64,000 nucleotides of DNA from UBA8886 sp002731655 (GCA_030754655.1 JASLZX010000004.1:31185-95184); one strand, 5' to 3'; shown: positions 40,630 to 50,126, numbered from the stretch's first letter. Numbers and translations: made by a program. Notes: a model not told the origin generated them from the letters alone.

Positions 40630-42926
40630 TGTACGAACGAAAACCCTTCGCAGCAATCATGGTCACGATGCTGTTCCTCACCGGTTGCCTCGGCACCGGC
40701 GGCGGCATCGGTTCCAACCAGAACCCGCAGTCGGTCGTCACGCTTACGGACGGCACAAATGTAGTCAATGTCGGCGACACAGTCCAGCTCGACGGCTCGC
40801 AGTCGTGGGACGAGGACGGCGCCCTCAAGTCGTGGAACTGGGACTATGGCGACGGCCAGTCCGGTTCCGGCCAGATTGTGACGCACAAATACTTCCAGCC
40901 GGGCGAATACATTGTCGCGCTGGCGGTCACCGACGACAAGGGCGCGGTCGGCAACAACGACCACCGGCTGACCTACGTCACGGTGCTGCCGCTGGAGACC
41001 AGCGATTCCGGTTCGTCGCCGCCGACAGCGATGATTTCCGCCTCCGCCTCGGTCGTCAAGCCGGGCAGCACGGTCCGCTTCTCGGGCGCCGCCTCGTGGG
41101 GCTGGTCCGACGGAAGCGCCTCGACCAGCGCGGTCACCGGCTGGCAGTGGCAATTCGGCGACGGGGCGACCGGCAACGGGGTCGAGACCACCCACGTCTT
41201 CGGCAGCGGCGGCGGGCTGACCAGCGACCGCACCACCGGCAACTATCCGGTCATACTGACCGTCACGGGCGAGAACGGTCTCACCAGCAGTGCGGTCTAC
41301 ACTATCCGCGTCATCCGCGAGAAAGCGGTAGCGGGCGAGGTGAAGAATCCCGACACGTTTACGACGGTCTCAATCGGTGACCCGCAGGAACTGGACCCGG
41401 CTCACGCCTACGACACCGCCTCGGGCGCGGTCATCATGAACGCCTACGAGACGCTGGTCTGGTATGAGCGCGAGCGGACCGACAAGCTGAAGCCAATGCT
41501 GGCGACCGTGGTTCCGACGCAGGCCAACGGCGGCATATCGCCTGACGGGCTCACCTATACCTTCAATATTCGCCAGAACGTAAAATTCCACGACGGTTCG
41601 ACGCTGACGGCCGACGACGTCGTCTTTTCGATAAAGCGGCTGGTGGTAATGAACCTTGCCGACGGCCCGGCCTGGATGTATACCGAAATCCTGAACGAGA
41701 GCGGCATCCAGAAGATTGACCAGTATACGGTCCAGTTCACGCTGACCGAATCGGCGCCGCGCTTCCTCTCGATTATGGCCTACAACGCCGCCGCCATCCT
41801 CTCGCAGAACTGGGTTGCCTTCCGGGGCTGCGGCACCCCCATCGAGGGCGTCCCGTGCGAAAACATCGAGCGCGACGCCATGGGCACCGGCCCGTACAAG
41901 TTCGTCAAGTGGGTTCCCGACCAGTATGTGCTGATGGAATACCACCCCGACTACTGGGGCGGCTGGTCAATCGCCGAGCGCAAGGCTCAGGGCTACCCGG
42001 ACGGCTTCATCAAGACCGTCTACATGAAGAAGAACAACGACAAGGATTCGCGCATCTTGGAGCTGCTCGCAGGCGACGCCGACTTTGCATACGTCCCGAT
42101 TGCCGATCGCGACAAGATTGATGGCAAGGATGGCATCCGTATCATGGAGGGGCAGCCGACCTTCAGCATGGGGTTCATCGGCTTCAACCATGATATCCAG
42201 AATTGGGAGCAGACCGCTCCCTCGTCCGACTTCTTCGCCGACATCAACGTCCGCAAGGCGTTCTGCTACGCGTTCCCCTACCAGCAGTTCATCACCGATG
42301 AACTGGACGACCACGCGCTCAAGCCCAAGGGACCGGTCCCGGCCGGGATGCTTGGCTACAACGAATACGGTCCGGAATACGATTTCGACCTAGAGCAGGC
42401 TGAATACTACTTCAAGGAAGCTGGTGTCTGGGACACCGGCTTCACGCTGACGGTCTACTACAACTCGGGCAACACCGCGCGTGAGAACGGGCTGCTGATG
42501 CTCGAGAACAACGTCGAGTCGCTCAACGCCAAGTTCGACCTTGTGGTACAGGGGCTTGAGTGGCCCGACTACCTCGACAAGTTCATCCAGTCCGAGATGC
42601 CGCTCTTCTTCCTTGGCTGGGCGCCCGACTACGCCGACCCGCACGACTACGTCCAACCGTTCCTGCACAGCAACGGCCACTTCCCGTACTACCTCTCCTA
42701 CCAGAATGATGAGCTGGACCAGCTCATCATGGACGCCGCGCGCGAGACCGATGACGCGACCCGCATCCAGCTCTACGCCGACATCATCGACCTGGAGCAC
42801 GAGGAGGCTATCTACATCTGGACCCATCAGGGTATCACTTTCCACGTTGAGCGCGACTGGGTCGATGGCTGGTATTCAAACCCGATGTATGGCGGCACCT
42901 ACTACTACTCGCTGAGCAAGGGCTGA
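40629..42926 (+). CDS. Peptide ABC transporter substrate-binding lipoprotein with two PKD domains
   Basis: This 765-aa exported lipoprotein (lipobox LFLTGCLG) has two PKD domains at about residues 35-120 and 130-225 (SWNWDYGDGQSGSGQIVTHKYFQPGEY; WQWQFGDGATGNG). The remainder is a family 5 (DppA/OppA) binding domain: DPQELDPAHAYDTASGAVIMNAYETLVWYE, NIRQNVKFHDGSTLTADDVVFSIKRL, YKFVKWVPDQYVLMEYHPDYWGG. It captures oligopeptides and hands them to the fused permease encoded 32 nt downstream. The PKD domains probably lift the binding domain off the membrane or touch the S-layer; that is inference. Confidence 0.93.
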   Translation: MYERKPFAAIMVTMLFLTGCLGTGGGIGSNQNPQSVVTLTDGTNVVNVGDTVQLDGSQSWDEDGALKSWNWDYGDGQSGSGQIVTHKYFQPGEYIVALAVTDDKGAVGNNDHRLTYVTVLPLETSDSGSSPPTAMISASASVVKPGSTVRFSGAASWGWSDGSASTSAVTGWQWQFGDGATGNGVETTHVFGSGGGLTSDRTTGNYPVILTVTGENGLTSSAVYTIRVIREKAVAGEVKNPDTFTTVSIGDPQELDPAHAYDTASGAVIMNAYETLVWYERERTDKLKPMLATVVPTQANGGISPDGLTYTFNIRQNVKFHDGSTLTADDVVFSIKRLVVMNLADGPAWMYTEILNESGIQKIDQYTVQFTLTESAPRFLSIMAYNAAAILSQNWVAFRGCGTPIEGVPCENIERDAMGTGPYKFVKWVPDQYVLMEYHPDYWGGWSIAERKAQGYPDGFIKTVYMKKNNDKDSRILELLAGDADFAYVPIADRDKIDGKDGIRIMEGQPTFSMGFIGFNHDIQNWEQTAPSSDFFADINVRKAFCYAFPYQQFITDELDDHALKPKGPVPAGMLGYNEYGPEYDFDLEQAEYYFKEAGVWDTGFTLTVYYNSGNTARENGLLMLENNVESLNAKFDLVVQGLEWPDYLDKFIQSEMPLFFLGWAPDYADPHDYVQPFLHSNGHFPYYLSYQNDELDQLIMDAARETDDATRIQLYADIIDLEHEEAIYIWTHQGITFHVERDWVDGWYSNPMYGGTYYYSLSKG

Positions 42927-42958
42927 GCGGTTTTTAGCGGCGGTTGCCTGCCGCTGCC

Positions 42959-45385
42959 GTGAAGCTGTGGCAATACGTGTTGCGGAGGCTGGCTTTCACC
43001 ATCCCGGTGATGCTGGGGGTGACGCTCATCACCTTCTCGCTCTCGAACCTGATGGGCGACCCGGTCGCACCCTACGTCACCGAGAAATCGACCCCCGAGC
43101 AGATTGAGGAACTGCGCAAGCTGCACAACCTCGACAAGTCGCTCTCGGTCCGCTACTTCACCTACATCAACAACCTGCTCCACGGCGAATGGGGCTACTC
43201 GCAGACCATCAACCAACCGGTGTCGGATGCCATCGTGTTGAAATTTGCTGCGACTCTCGAACTTTCGTTGTTAGCATTCGCCGTCGCGGTCGCGACTGCA
43301 TTACCGCTCGGCATCTTCTCCAGCGTCAAGCATAATCGCTGGGAGGACCACTGGATTCGGCTCTTCGCGCTCTTCGGCTCGGCGGTGCCAATTTTCTGGT
43401 TCGCGCTCATCCTGAAATATTTCCTCGCCTTTCAGTGGGGCGACGCGACGCAGCTGCCACTGGGCTACCGCTACGACGCCATCCTGTGGGATTTGGAAGA
43501 CCCGATTGAGCAACGCACCGGGTTGTTGCTGGTCGACGCGTTGTTGGCGGGCTCATGGATTCATTTCAAGGACGCACTGATGCATATGCTGCTGCCGGCA
43601 ACAACGCTGGCGTATGCCTCCATGGCGACCACCATCCGGCTGATGCGCGGGAGCATGCTCGACGTGCTCGAGCAGGATTACGTGCGCACCGCGCGCGCCA
43701 AAGGGCTGCCCGAGCACAAGGTGGTCGTCAACCACGCTGCGCGCAACGCCATGATTCCGACCGTGACATTGCTTGGCCTCGCGTTCGGTGGGCTGCTCAA
43801 TGGCTCGGTGCTGACCGAGACGGTCTGGCAATGGCCAGGGCTAGGATTATGGGCGGTGACCGCGATGCGCAACCTCGACACCGCTGCTATCCTGGGCTAC
43901 ACGCTCTTCGCCGGGATGCTCTACGTGCTCGCTAATCTCGTCGTCGACGTTGCCTACGCCTGGCTCGACCCTCGCGTTGAGCTGAGCGGCGATGTAGGGC
44001 TCGCCGAGTGGGTCATCGCCGGGATGGCCATCCTGCTGCTCGCCGTTACATGGCTAAGCGTCGACCTCGGTCTCGGCCTGGCCCAGCTGCTGCTCTACGC
44101 ACTGCTGCTGGGTGCTCTGGTGGGGCTGGTGTGGCAGCTTCCATTGCGCGCCAGCTTTAGTGTCTGTGGAATTCTGGCGTTTGTAGATGCACTGCTGGCG
44201 GAGAGCGTGCTGGTTGAATACATCGCCTACTTGATGGCGCTGGCTGCCTTCGGTCTGGTGGCTTTGTGGCCAGGCCATCTGCCGCAACAGGACCATCGCG
44301 ATTTCCTGGCGCGGCTGCAGGAATACCTGTGGGTGCCGCTACTGGCGGGAGGGACCGTGCTGGCGGTCCTCGGAATTTTCCGGGGCTACGCGACCGAGAT
44401 GGTTCTGCTGTTCGTGCTGTTCCTGCTGGTGCGGCTGGCGCTCAACTGGCGGGATTTTGTTGCCGAAATCCCGCCACGCCGGGCAGAGCTGCGGCGCATG
44501 GCGCACCAGCTGCGGCGTAACCCGCTGGCGCTGCTGGGGCTATTCATCGCGCTCGCCATCCTGCTGGTCGCGCTCATGGCGCCATTCCTGGCGCCGCTCG
44601 AGCCGGGGCAGCGCGACGCCGACCGCATGGTTGAGCACTTCGAGTTCAACCACGACCTGCAGCCGCCCTGCTACTGGTCCTGCACTGGCGAGCGGGGCGA
44701 AGCCGACGGCTACATCCTCGGCTCGACCAGCAAGGGCTACGACATCTGGTACGGCATCATCTGGGGCAGCCGCACCTCACTCGACGTGGCGCTGAAGGTG
44801 GTCATCAGCGGCACCTTCATCGCCGTCGTGCTGGGGGTAATTTCGGGCTACTACGGCGGGCGCGTCGACGAAATCATGATGCGCATCACCGATGTCTTCC
44901 TTGCAATTCCGGGGCTGATACTGGCGCTGGCGATTGTGGCAGTGACGAATAATCCCTCGATTGAATACCTGATGTATGCGCTGATAATCGTCTGGTGGCC
45001 CGGTTTCACGCGCATCGTGCGGGCGCAGGCGCTCACCGTCCGCAACCTGCCATACGTCGAGGCGGCTCGCGCTGCCGGCGCGAGCGACTTCCGCATCATC
45101 TTCCGGCACGTACTGCCTAACTGCCTGACGCCGGTGGTCATCGCCGCGACAATGGACATGGGGTCAATCGTGCTGGTGCTGGCGGGGCTGGGCTACCTCG
45201 GCTTCGGCGGCGGTCCCGACCTAGCCGAGTGGGGCAAGCTGGTCGGCTACGGGCAGGAGCACCTGCTGGCGGGCGACTGGTGGGCGTTCTTCTTCCCGGG
45301 ACTGGCGATTGCGCTCTGGGCGCTGGCGTTCTACCTGCTCGGTGACGGACTGCGGGATATTCTTGACCCGCGGCAGAGGGAATGA
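42959..45385 (+). CDS. Fused DppB-DppC peptide ABC transporter permease
   Basis: This 808-aa chain contains both permeases. Residues 1-340 are DppB (KLWQYVLRRLAFTIPVMLGVTLITFSL; coupling motif RTARAKGLPEHKVVVNHAARNAMIPTVT). Residues about 340-507 are a hydrophobic linker with several helices. Residues about 507-808 are DppC (RRNPLALLGLFIALAILLVALMAPFLAP; coupling motif EAARAAGASDFRIIFRHVLPNC). An odd number of linker spans would be needed to keep both halves in the usual orientation. I favour the GTG at 42959, 25 nt from TTTTTAG, over a TTG at 42944. It overlaps the ATPase gene by 4 nt. Confidence 0.92.
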   Translation: MKLWQYVLRRLAFTIPVMLGVTLITFSLSNLMGDPVAPYVTEKSTPEQIEELRKLHNLDKSLSVRYFTYINNLLHGEWGYSQTINQPVSDAIVLKFAATLELSLLAFAVAVATALPLGIFSSVKHNRWEDHWIRLFALFGSAVPIFWFALILKYFLAFQWGDATQLPLGYRYDAILWDLEDPIEQRTGLLLVDALLAGSWIHFKDALMHMLLPATTLAYASMATTIRLMRGSMLDVLEQDYVRTARAKGLPEHKVVVNHAARNAMIPTVTLLGLAFGGLLNGSVLTETVWQWPGLGLWAVTAMRNLDTAAILGYTLFAGMLYVLANLVVDVAYAWLDPRVELSGDVGLAEWVIAGMAILLLAVTWLSVDLGLGLAQLLLYALLLGALVGLVWQLPLRASFSVCGILAFVDALLAESVLVEYIAYLMALAAFGLVALWPGHLPQQDHRDFLARLQEYLWVPLLAGGTVLAVLGIFRGYATEMVLLFVLFLLVRLALNWRDFVAEIPPRRAELRRMAHQLRRNPLALLGLFIALAILLVALMAPFLAPLEPGQRDADRMVEHFEFNHDLQPPCYWSCTGERGEADGYILGSTSKGYDIWYGIIWGSRTSLDVALKVVISGTFIAVVLGVISGYYGGRVDEIMMRITDVFLAIPGLILALAIVAVTNNPSIEYLMYALIIVWWPGFTRIVRAQALTVRNLPYVEAARAAGASDFRIIFRHVLPNCLTPVVIAATMDMGSIVLVLAGLGYLGFGGGPDLAEWGKLVGYGQEHLLAGDWWAFFFPGLAIALWALAFYLLGDGLRDILDPRQRE
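44144..44287 (+). repeat. Permease-linker module paralogous to the small gene at 34587
   Basis: This segment encodes LRASFSVCGILAFVDALLAE followed by SVLVEYIAYLMALAAFGL. It aligns residue by residue with codons 4-42 of the 93-aa zinc-ribbon protein about 9.5 kb to the left. The similarity is at protein level with moderate nucleotide identity. Confidence 0.75.
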
Positions 45386-46329
45386 TGTTACGCGTCGAGA
45401 ACCTCGTCACCCGCTTCCACACTTACGACGGTGTCGTGCGCGCGCTCGAAGGGGTCAGTTTCGAGGTGCACGAAGGAGAAATATTCGGGTTGGTCGGCGA
45501 GACCGGCTGCGGCAAGTCGGTCACCACCTATTCGACGCTGCGGCTGCTCCCCTCGACCGGTCGCGTCCACTCCGGCCGCATCACCCTCTCCGGCGAGTCG
45601 CTGCTCGACGCGAGCGAATCGCGGATGCGCGAAGTGCGCGGCGGCGAAATCGCGATGATATTCCAAGACCCGCTCTCGGCGCTCAATCCGGTGATGCGCG
45701 TCGGCGACCAGATTGCCGAGTCGGTATGGCTGCACGACGACCTGCCCGACGCGGACGCGGTCGCCGCGCGCGTTGAGGAAGTGCTGGGAGAGGTGCGGAT
45801 GCCCGACCCCGCCGGCGCTGCGCGCGCGTTCCCGCACGAGCTTTCGGGGGGCATGCAGCAGCGGGTGATGATTGCGATGGCGCTCGCGGGGCGGCCGAAG
45901 ATGCTGATTGCCGACGAGCCGACGACGGCGCTCGACGTCACCATCCAGAGTCAGGTCCTGCAACTGCTGCGGCAGCTGAAGCAGGAGGCGGGGCTGACGG
46001 TGTTGCTCATCACACACGACCTTGGTGTCGTGGCGGAGCTGTGCGACCGCGTCGCCGTGATGTATGCCGGGACGATTGTCGAGACTGCCCCCGTCGAGGA
46101 GCTATTCAGCGACCCGAAGCACCCCTACACGGAGGGGTTGCTGGCGGCGCTCCCGGGCGCCAGCGAAACGCTGGCACCAGTGCCTGGACGCGTGCCTGAT
46201 CTGCTCGCGCCGCCGTCCGGCTGCCGTTTCCACCCGCGCTGCCCGCTGGCGGTCGACCGCTGCCGAGCAGAGGCGCCGGAGCTGCGCGGCGACACGCGAC
46301 AGGTGGCGTGCCACGAGGTCGAGCCATGA
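45382..46329 (+). CDS. dppD: Peptide ABC transporter ATP-binding protein (DppD)
   Basis: This 315-aa ATPase has Walker A GLVGETGCGKSVTTY, signature LSGGMQQRVMIAMAL, Walker B MLIADEPTTALDVTIQ and switch His in LLITHDLGVVAEL. The C-terminal oligopeptide-transporter extension GCRFHPRCPLAVDRC is present. Its ATG overlaps the permease stop, and its end overlaps the second ATPase gene. With DppF it forms the heterodimer that powers the fused permease. Confidence 0.95.
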   Translation: MMLRVENLVTRFHTYDGVVRALEGVSFEVHEGEIFGLVGETGCGKSVTTYSTLRLLPSTGRVHSGRITLSGESLLDASESRMREVRGGEIAMIFQDPLSALNPVMRVGDQIAESVWLHDDLPDADAVAARVEEVLGEVRMPDPAGAARAFPHELSGGMQQRVMIAMALAGRPKMLIADEPTTALDVTIQSQVLQLLRQLKQEAGLTVLLITHDLGVVAELCDRVAVMYAGTIVETAPVEELFSDPKHPYTEGLLAALPGASETLAPVPGRVPDLLAPPSGCRFHPRCPLAVDRCRAEAPELRGDTRQVACHEVEP

Positions 46330-47294
46330 TACTGCGCACGCACGTACTGGCGAAGCATTTCCCCATCCGGGATTTCCTCGGCCGCGTCGAGGGGCAGGTC
46401 CGCGCGCTCGACGGCGTTACGCTGACGCTGCCCGAAGGGAAGACGCTCGGCATCGTCGGCGAGAGCGGCTGCGGCAAGACCACGCTGGCGCGGACGCTGC
46501 TGGGTCTCGAGGCGCCGACCGCCGGTTCGGTTGAACTGGGACCGGCGCTGGCGGATGGCCTGGCGGGGGACCGGCTGGAGGAACTGCGGTTGGGCGACTT
46601 GCGGCGGCTGCGCCGACGCATCGGCGTCGTGTTCCAGGACCCGCTGGGGGCGCTGAACCCGCGCATGCTGGTCAAGGACCTCGTCACCGAGCCGCTGGTA
46701 ATCCATGGCCAGACGCGGGGGCTGCGCGACCGCGCGCGCGAGCTGCTCGAGCTAGTCGGCCTCAACCCTGACCACCTCTACCGCTTCCCGCACCAGTTCT
46801 CCGGCGGGCAGCGGCAGCGCATCGTGATTGCGCGCGCGCTGGCGCTGGAGCCGCAGCTGCTAGTGCTCGACGAGCCGACCAGCGCGCTTGACGTCAGCGT
46901 GCAGGCGCAAATCCTCAACCTGCTCCAGCAGTTGCAACGCCGCCTCGGCCTCAGTTTCCTCTTCATCTCGCACGACCTCGCTGTCGTAAAGCACATGTGT
47001 GATCGCGTCGCCGTGATGTATCTCGGCCGCGTCGTCGAGGAGGCGGACGCCGCGCAGATCTTCGCCAACCCGCGCCATCCCTACTCGCAGGCGCTGGTCA
47101 GCGCTACCCCCGAGCTGGACCCCGCAAGGCGACAGGCGCGTATCGTGCTCGAGGGCGACGTCCCGTCGCCCGCCGCACCCCCCAGCGGCTGCCACTTCCA
47201 CCCGCGCTGCCCCATCGCGGTCGATAATTGTGCGGTGGAATACCCCGAGCTGCGCGAGGGCGATGGGTGCGCGGTTGCGTGTCATCTGGTTTAG
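46326..47294 (+). CDS. dppF: Peptide ABC transporter ATP-binding protein (DppF)
   Basis: This 322-aa ATPase has Walker A GESGCGKTTLART, signature FSGGQRQRIVIARALAL, Walker B LLVLDEPTSALDVSVQ and switch His in LFISHDLAVVKHM. The C-terminal GCHFHPRCPIAVDNC extension is typical of DppF/OppF. The ATG at 46326 overlaps the dppD stop as ATGA; an in-frame ATG 18 nt upstream would extend into dppD. This is the last gene of the transporter operon; the tRNA-Ala gene follows after 38 nt. Confidence 0.95.
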   Translation: MILRTHVLAKHFPIRDFLGRVEGQVRALDGVTLTLPEGKTLGIVGESGCGKTTLARTLLGLEAPTAGSVELGPALADGLAGDRLEELRLGDLRRLRRRIGVVFQDPLGALNPRMLVKDLVTEPLVIHGQTRGLRDRARELLELVGLNPDHLYRFPHQFSGGQRQRIVIARALALEPQLLVLDEPTSALDVSVQAQILNLLQQLQRRLGLSFLFISHDLAVVKHMCDRVAVMYLGRVVEEADAAQIFANPRHPYSQALVSATPELDPARRQARIVLEGDVPSPAAPPSGCHFHPRCPIAVDNCAVEYPELREGDGCAVACHLV

Positions 47295-47302
47295 CGGAGC
47301 CC

Positions 47303-47309
47303 CTAAAAA
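47303..47309 (+). promoter_or_regulatory. TATA-like element of the tRNA-Ala gene
   Basis: CTAAAAA lies about 25-30 nt before the first base of the mature tRNA and 9 nt after the dppF stop. This spacing suits an archaeal tRNA promoter. Confidence 0.5.
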
Positions 47310-47332
47310 CCGCCCCAAATACCGGCCCACGT

Positions 47333-47409
47333 GGGCCGGTAGATCAGCCTGGAAGATCGCCTGCTTTGCAAGCAGGAGGCCCCGGGTTCAAATCCCGGCC
47401 GGTCCACCA
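47333..47409 (+). tRNA. tRNA-Ala (anticodon TGC), CCA encoded
   Basis: A complete cloverleaf: acceptor GGGCCGG/CCGGTCC with the G3:U70 pair that identifies alanine tRNAs, D stem GATC/GATC, anticodon stem CCTGC/GCAGG with loop TTTGCAA (anticodon TGC at 47367-47369), T stem CCGGG/CCCGG with TTCAAAT loop, discriminator A and encoded CCA. No intron. The last 22 nt lie antisense under the 3' end of the GT-C gene. Confidence 0.98.
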
Positions 47410-50042
47410 CGTCTCCATACTACCCACACTGCACCACCGTTGGCCAGTGCTGCGGCTGCCAGCCCGAGCGTGAGCGCGAGTCGATGTGCCTCATTAAGTG
47501 GCAGTTTCCCGCGTGGCTGACCCGGGGGCTGTGGTGACTGGTGCTGTTGTGCTACCGGCTGCTCGCCATTCGGGCCCTGCAGGTGTTCTAGGTCATTGGC
47601 GCTCTGCAGGAACAGCGCGAAGTCGTTCTCGGGATGGTTGTCGGCGCGGAACATCGCGCTGACCGCGATGCGTTCGCCCGGCTCGAGCGCGACCGGATGC
47701 TGGCCGAAAATCAGCATCACCATCGCGTTGCGCTCGACGGGGTCGCACAACAGCGCCGCGTCGGAGTCGCGCAGCTCGACCACCTCGGCACTCCCAACGT
47801 GGACGCGCCGGTCAAGGAATTGCTGCGGCGTCTCAATCAGTTGGAAGATGGTAACCTCAGTCGCAGGCGGCTGCGGCTGCCCGGTGTGATTCCAGCGCTG
47901 CTGCAGGTCGCTTTCGGCGTCGGCGAACGCGACCGCGCCCGACGCGATGATGAGCGCTGCGATGGCCAGCGCCAGCCACTTGCCCCGCTCCAGCGAACCG
48001 GAAATCTGCGCCAACCCGGCCGCCGCTAGGATTCCGGCCGGCGGTGCCAGTGGGAGGTAGTAGCGGATGTCGGTGAAGGTATTGGCGAGTACCCACCCTT
48101 GCGTCAGGTAGATGACACTGATAGAGCTGAGCCACCATCCCAGCGCGACGCCCGCAGCAGGCTGGCGCCGCAGTGCCCACGCGCCGGGGAGCGCACAGAG
48201 CAGCGCGGGAAAGAATACGACGACGAACTTGGCGACTTGCGGCAGGTTTTCGCGCTCCTGCTCGCCCAGATTGATGTAGCCGTCCCACATCGATACCGAC
48301 GCCTCGTGCGTCTCGACCGTCAGGTTGTCACCGTCGCTCGAGACCTCGAGTTGGTTGCGCGACTGGTAGCCGGAGTTGAACGACCCGCCGAAGTAGTGCG
48401 CGTTGTAGGCGGCGAGCGGAATGCCGACCAGCAGCAGCCCCACCGTCAGCGCCCCGGCCTGCAACAGCGGGTCGCGCACCGCCGGCCACGCCAGCGCCGT
48501 CTGCAGCCGCTGTACAAGTTCGCGCGTCCGCCCGGCCGGCAGGTTGAGCCAGCCGATGTAGAGATACGGCGCGCCAGCCATCACGACCGTCGTGTAGCGC
48601 ATCGTCACCCCCAGTCCGAACAGCACCCCCCCGCCGAGTGCCAGCAGCAGCACGGCGCGGCTGGCACCCTCCCGCCGTCCGCGGTGCGCCGCCTCGACGA
48701 CCAGCCACAGACCGGGCAGCGCGAACGAGACGGCAGCTAAGTCGCCCATCCACTGGCTGAACCAGAGGAGCAGGATGGTCGCGTTGGCGAGTGTGAGGAC
48801 CGTTGCGACCCACGCCACGCGCCAGCCGCACCAGCGGCGCGCCAACCCGTAGGTCGCAACGCCGGCCATCAGCGCTAGCAGCGTGCCGAAGAGCGCCTCG
48901 GCGCCCAGAAGAATCAGTGGCATCAGCGCCGCGCTCGGACCGGGCGGCCAGTGGTTGACGTAGTGGTATTCGCCGTCGACCTTGGCGATGCCGGACGCCA
49001 GCGGTGGGTCGTAGCCCTCGATAAGCCAGTGGCTTGCCAGTTGGTATTCGCCCAGCTCCAGATTGCGCTCCGCGACCAGCGTGCCGTTGGCACCGGTCGT
49101 GCCGATCAGCTCCGACGTGGCGTCCGGCCCGCGCGGTGCCAGCTCGACGCTGGCGCCGGTGACGGGAACGCCGAAAAGGTCCTGCAGAGCGACAGACAGC
49201 CGCACCTGCTCAACCACTGCGGCGCTGCGTCGTCCTTGCCCGTCGGTCGCCCCCAGCTCGCGACTGTCCAGCAGCAGGCTCGCGCCGGCGACCGGGTCGC
49301 CGTCGCGCTCGACCCGCAGGGTGCCGCGCTTTGCCCCCAGGTCGCCCAGCTCCAGCCGCCCCTGCGCGTCGGTCTCGCCGCGCGACTGGCCGTTGAAGCG
49401 CACCGTGAGCCCCTCGCGGTCGCCCGGGAGCTGCACCTCGAGCAGCCCGCCGAGGCTGCGGTCGGTCAGGAACTCGATACTCGTCAGCGACGCGATGCCG
49501 TAGCGCGCCGCGTTGCCGAGCGGCACCTCGAGCAGCGTGCGGTAGACCACGCTCTGGCCGTCGCGCGACGCGCGCACCTGCAGCGGCGGGTTGCCGGCCG
49601 GGAGCCCGCGCAGCTCCGCCGTGCCCTGCGCGTCGGTCGTGGCTTCGAGCGCGCCTTGTGGGCGCGGGATGCTGACGCTGGCGTTGACCGCCGGCGCGCC
49701 GTCGTTGAACGCCACGCTGACGCGCAAGTCATCCGCGCGCCCGTCGGGATCCAGCGCGACGATTTCCCACGCCACCTGCAGCGGCGGCACTCCGCTATCG
49801 ATGGAGATCGCCTCTTCGTCACGGTAGTCGCCGTTGGCCAGTTGCAGCGGCAGCGACCAGTAGCCGTCAAGGTAGAGTTCGGCCCACGGGTAGTAGCCCT
49901 CCTCGTCCTTCAGGTGCCCCGCCGCGACTAGGTCGTGCGGCTGCGCGAGCATCCAGCCCGACAGGAGCAGGAACGCCAGTACCAGCAGCGCCAGCGCCGG
50001 CCGCTCGCGGTCCAGCTTGACAATTGCCATGCGGAGTTCCAC
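47388..50042 (-). CDS. GT-C-type membrane glycosyltransferase (PMT/GT39-like) with Ig-like insertion
   Basis: This 884-aa protein begins with helix 1 (about 14-34), then KDEEGYYPWAEL, the acidic loop-1 motif expected for GT39-type enzymes. Residues about 60-360 are carboxypeptidase-regulatory/Ig-like beta domains (SIPRPQGALEATTDAQGTAEL; RVERDGDPVAGASLLLD; FGVPVTGASVELAP). NHWPPGPSAALMPLILLGAE then resumes the GT-C fold with about ten helices (e.g. LGVTMRYTTVVMAGAPYLYIG), followed by a C-terminal soluble part and a last helix. It probably uses a lipid-linked sugar outside the cell. GTG start, about 25 nt from CTAAATA (50064-50070, minus); an ATG four codons in is the alternative. Its stop lies inside the opposite-strand tRNA. 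Confidence 0.8.
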   Translation of the reverse strand: MELRMAIVKLDRERPALALLVLAFLLLSGWMLAQPHDLVAAGHLKDEEGYYPWAELYLDGYWSLPLQLANGDYRDEEAISIDSGVPPLQVAWEIVALDPDGRADDLRVSVAFNDGAPAVNASVSIPRPQGALEATTDAQGTAELRGLPAGNPPLQVRASRDGQSVVYRTLLEVPLGNAARYGIASLTSIEFLTDRSLGGLLEVQLPGDREGLTVRFNGQSRGETDAQGRLELGDLGAKRGTLRVERDGDPVAGASLLLDSRELGATDGQGRRSAAVVEQVRLSVALQDLFGVPVTGASVELAPRGPDATSELIGTTGANGTLVAERNLELGEYQLASHWLIEGYDPPLASGIAKVDGEYHYVNHWPPGPSAALMPLILLGAEALFGTLLALMAGVATYGLARRWCGWRVAWVATVLTLANATILLLWFSQWMGDLAAVSFALPGLWLVVEAAHRGRREGASRAVLLLALGGGVLFGLGVTMRYTTVVMAGAPYLYIGWLNLPAGRTRELVQRLQTALAWPAVRDPLLQAGALTVGLLLVGIPLAAYNAHYFGGSFNSGYQSRNQLEVSSDGDNLTVETHEASVSMWDGYINLGEQERENLPQVAKFVVVFFPALLCALPGAWALRRQPAAGVALGWWLSSISVIYLTQGWVLANTFTDIRYYLPLAPPAGILAAAGLAQISGSLERGKWLALAIAALIIASGAVAFADAESDLQQRWNHTGQPQPPATEVTIFQLIETPQQFLDRRVHVGSAEVVELRDSDAALLCDPVERNAMVMLIFGQHPVALEPGERIAVSAMFRADNHPENDFALFLQSANDLEHLQGPNGEQPVAQQHQSPQPPGQPRGKLPLNEAHRLALTLGLAAAALANGGAVWVVWRRGGPAGI

Positions 50043-50126
50043 AGGATCGGAGCCGCCGTGCGATATTTAGGAGTCGTGCAGCCTTGCCGGGCGCTGAATA
50101 GTAATAACCGCCACCACTCGCCGCGC

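Noticed and set aside
47410..47520. Small plus-strand frames after the tRNA
   Set aside because: They lie opposite the C-terminal coding region of the GT-C gene and show no conserved features.
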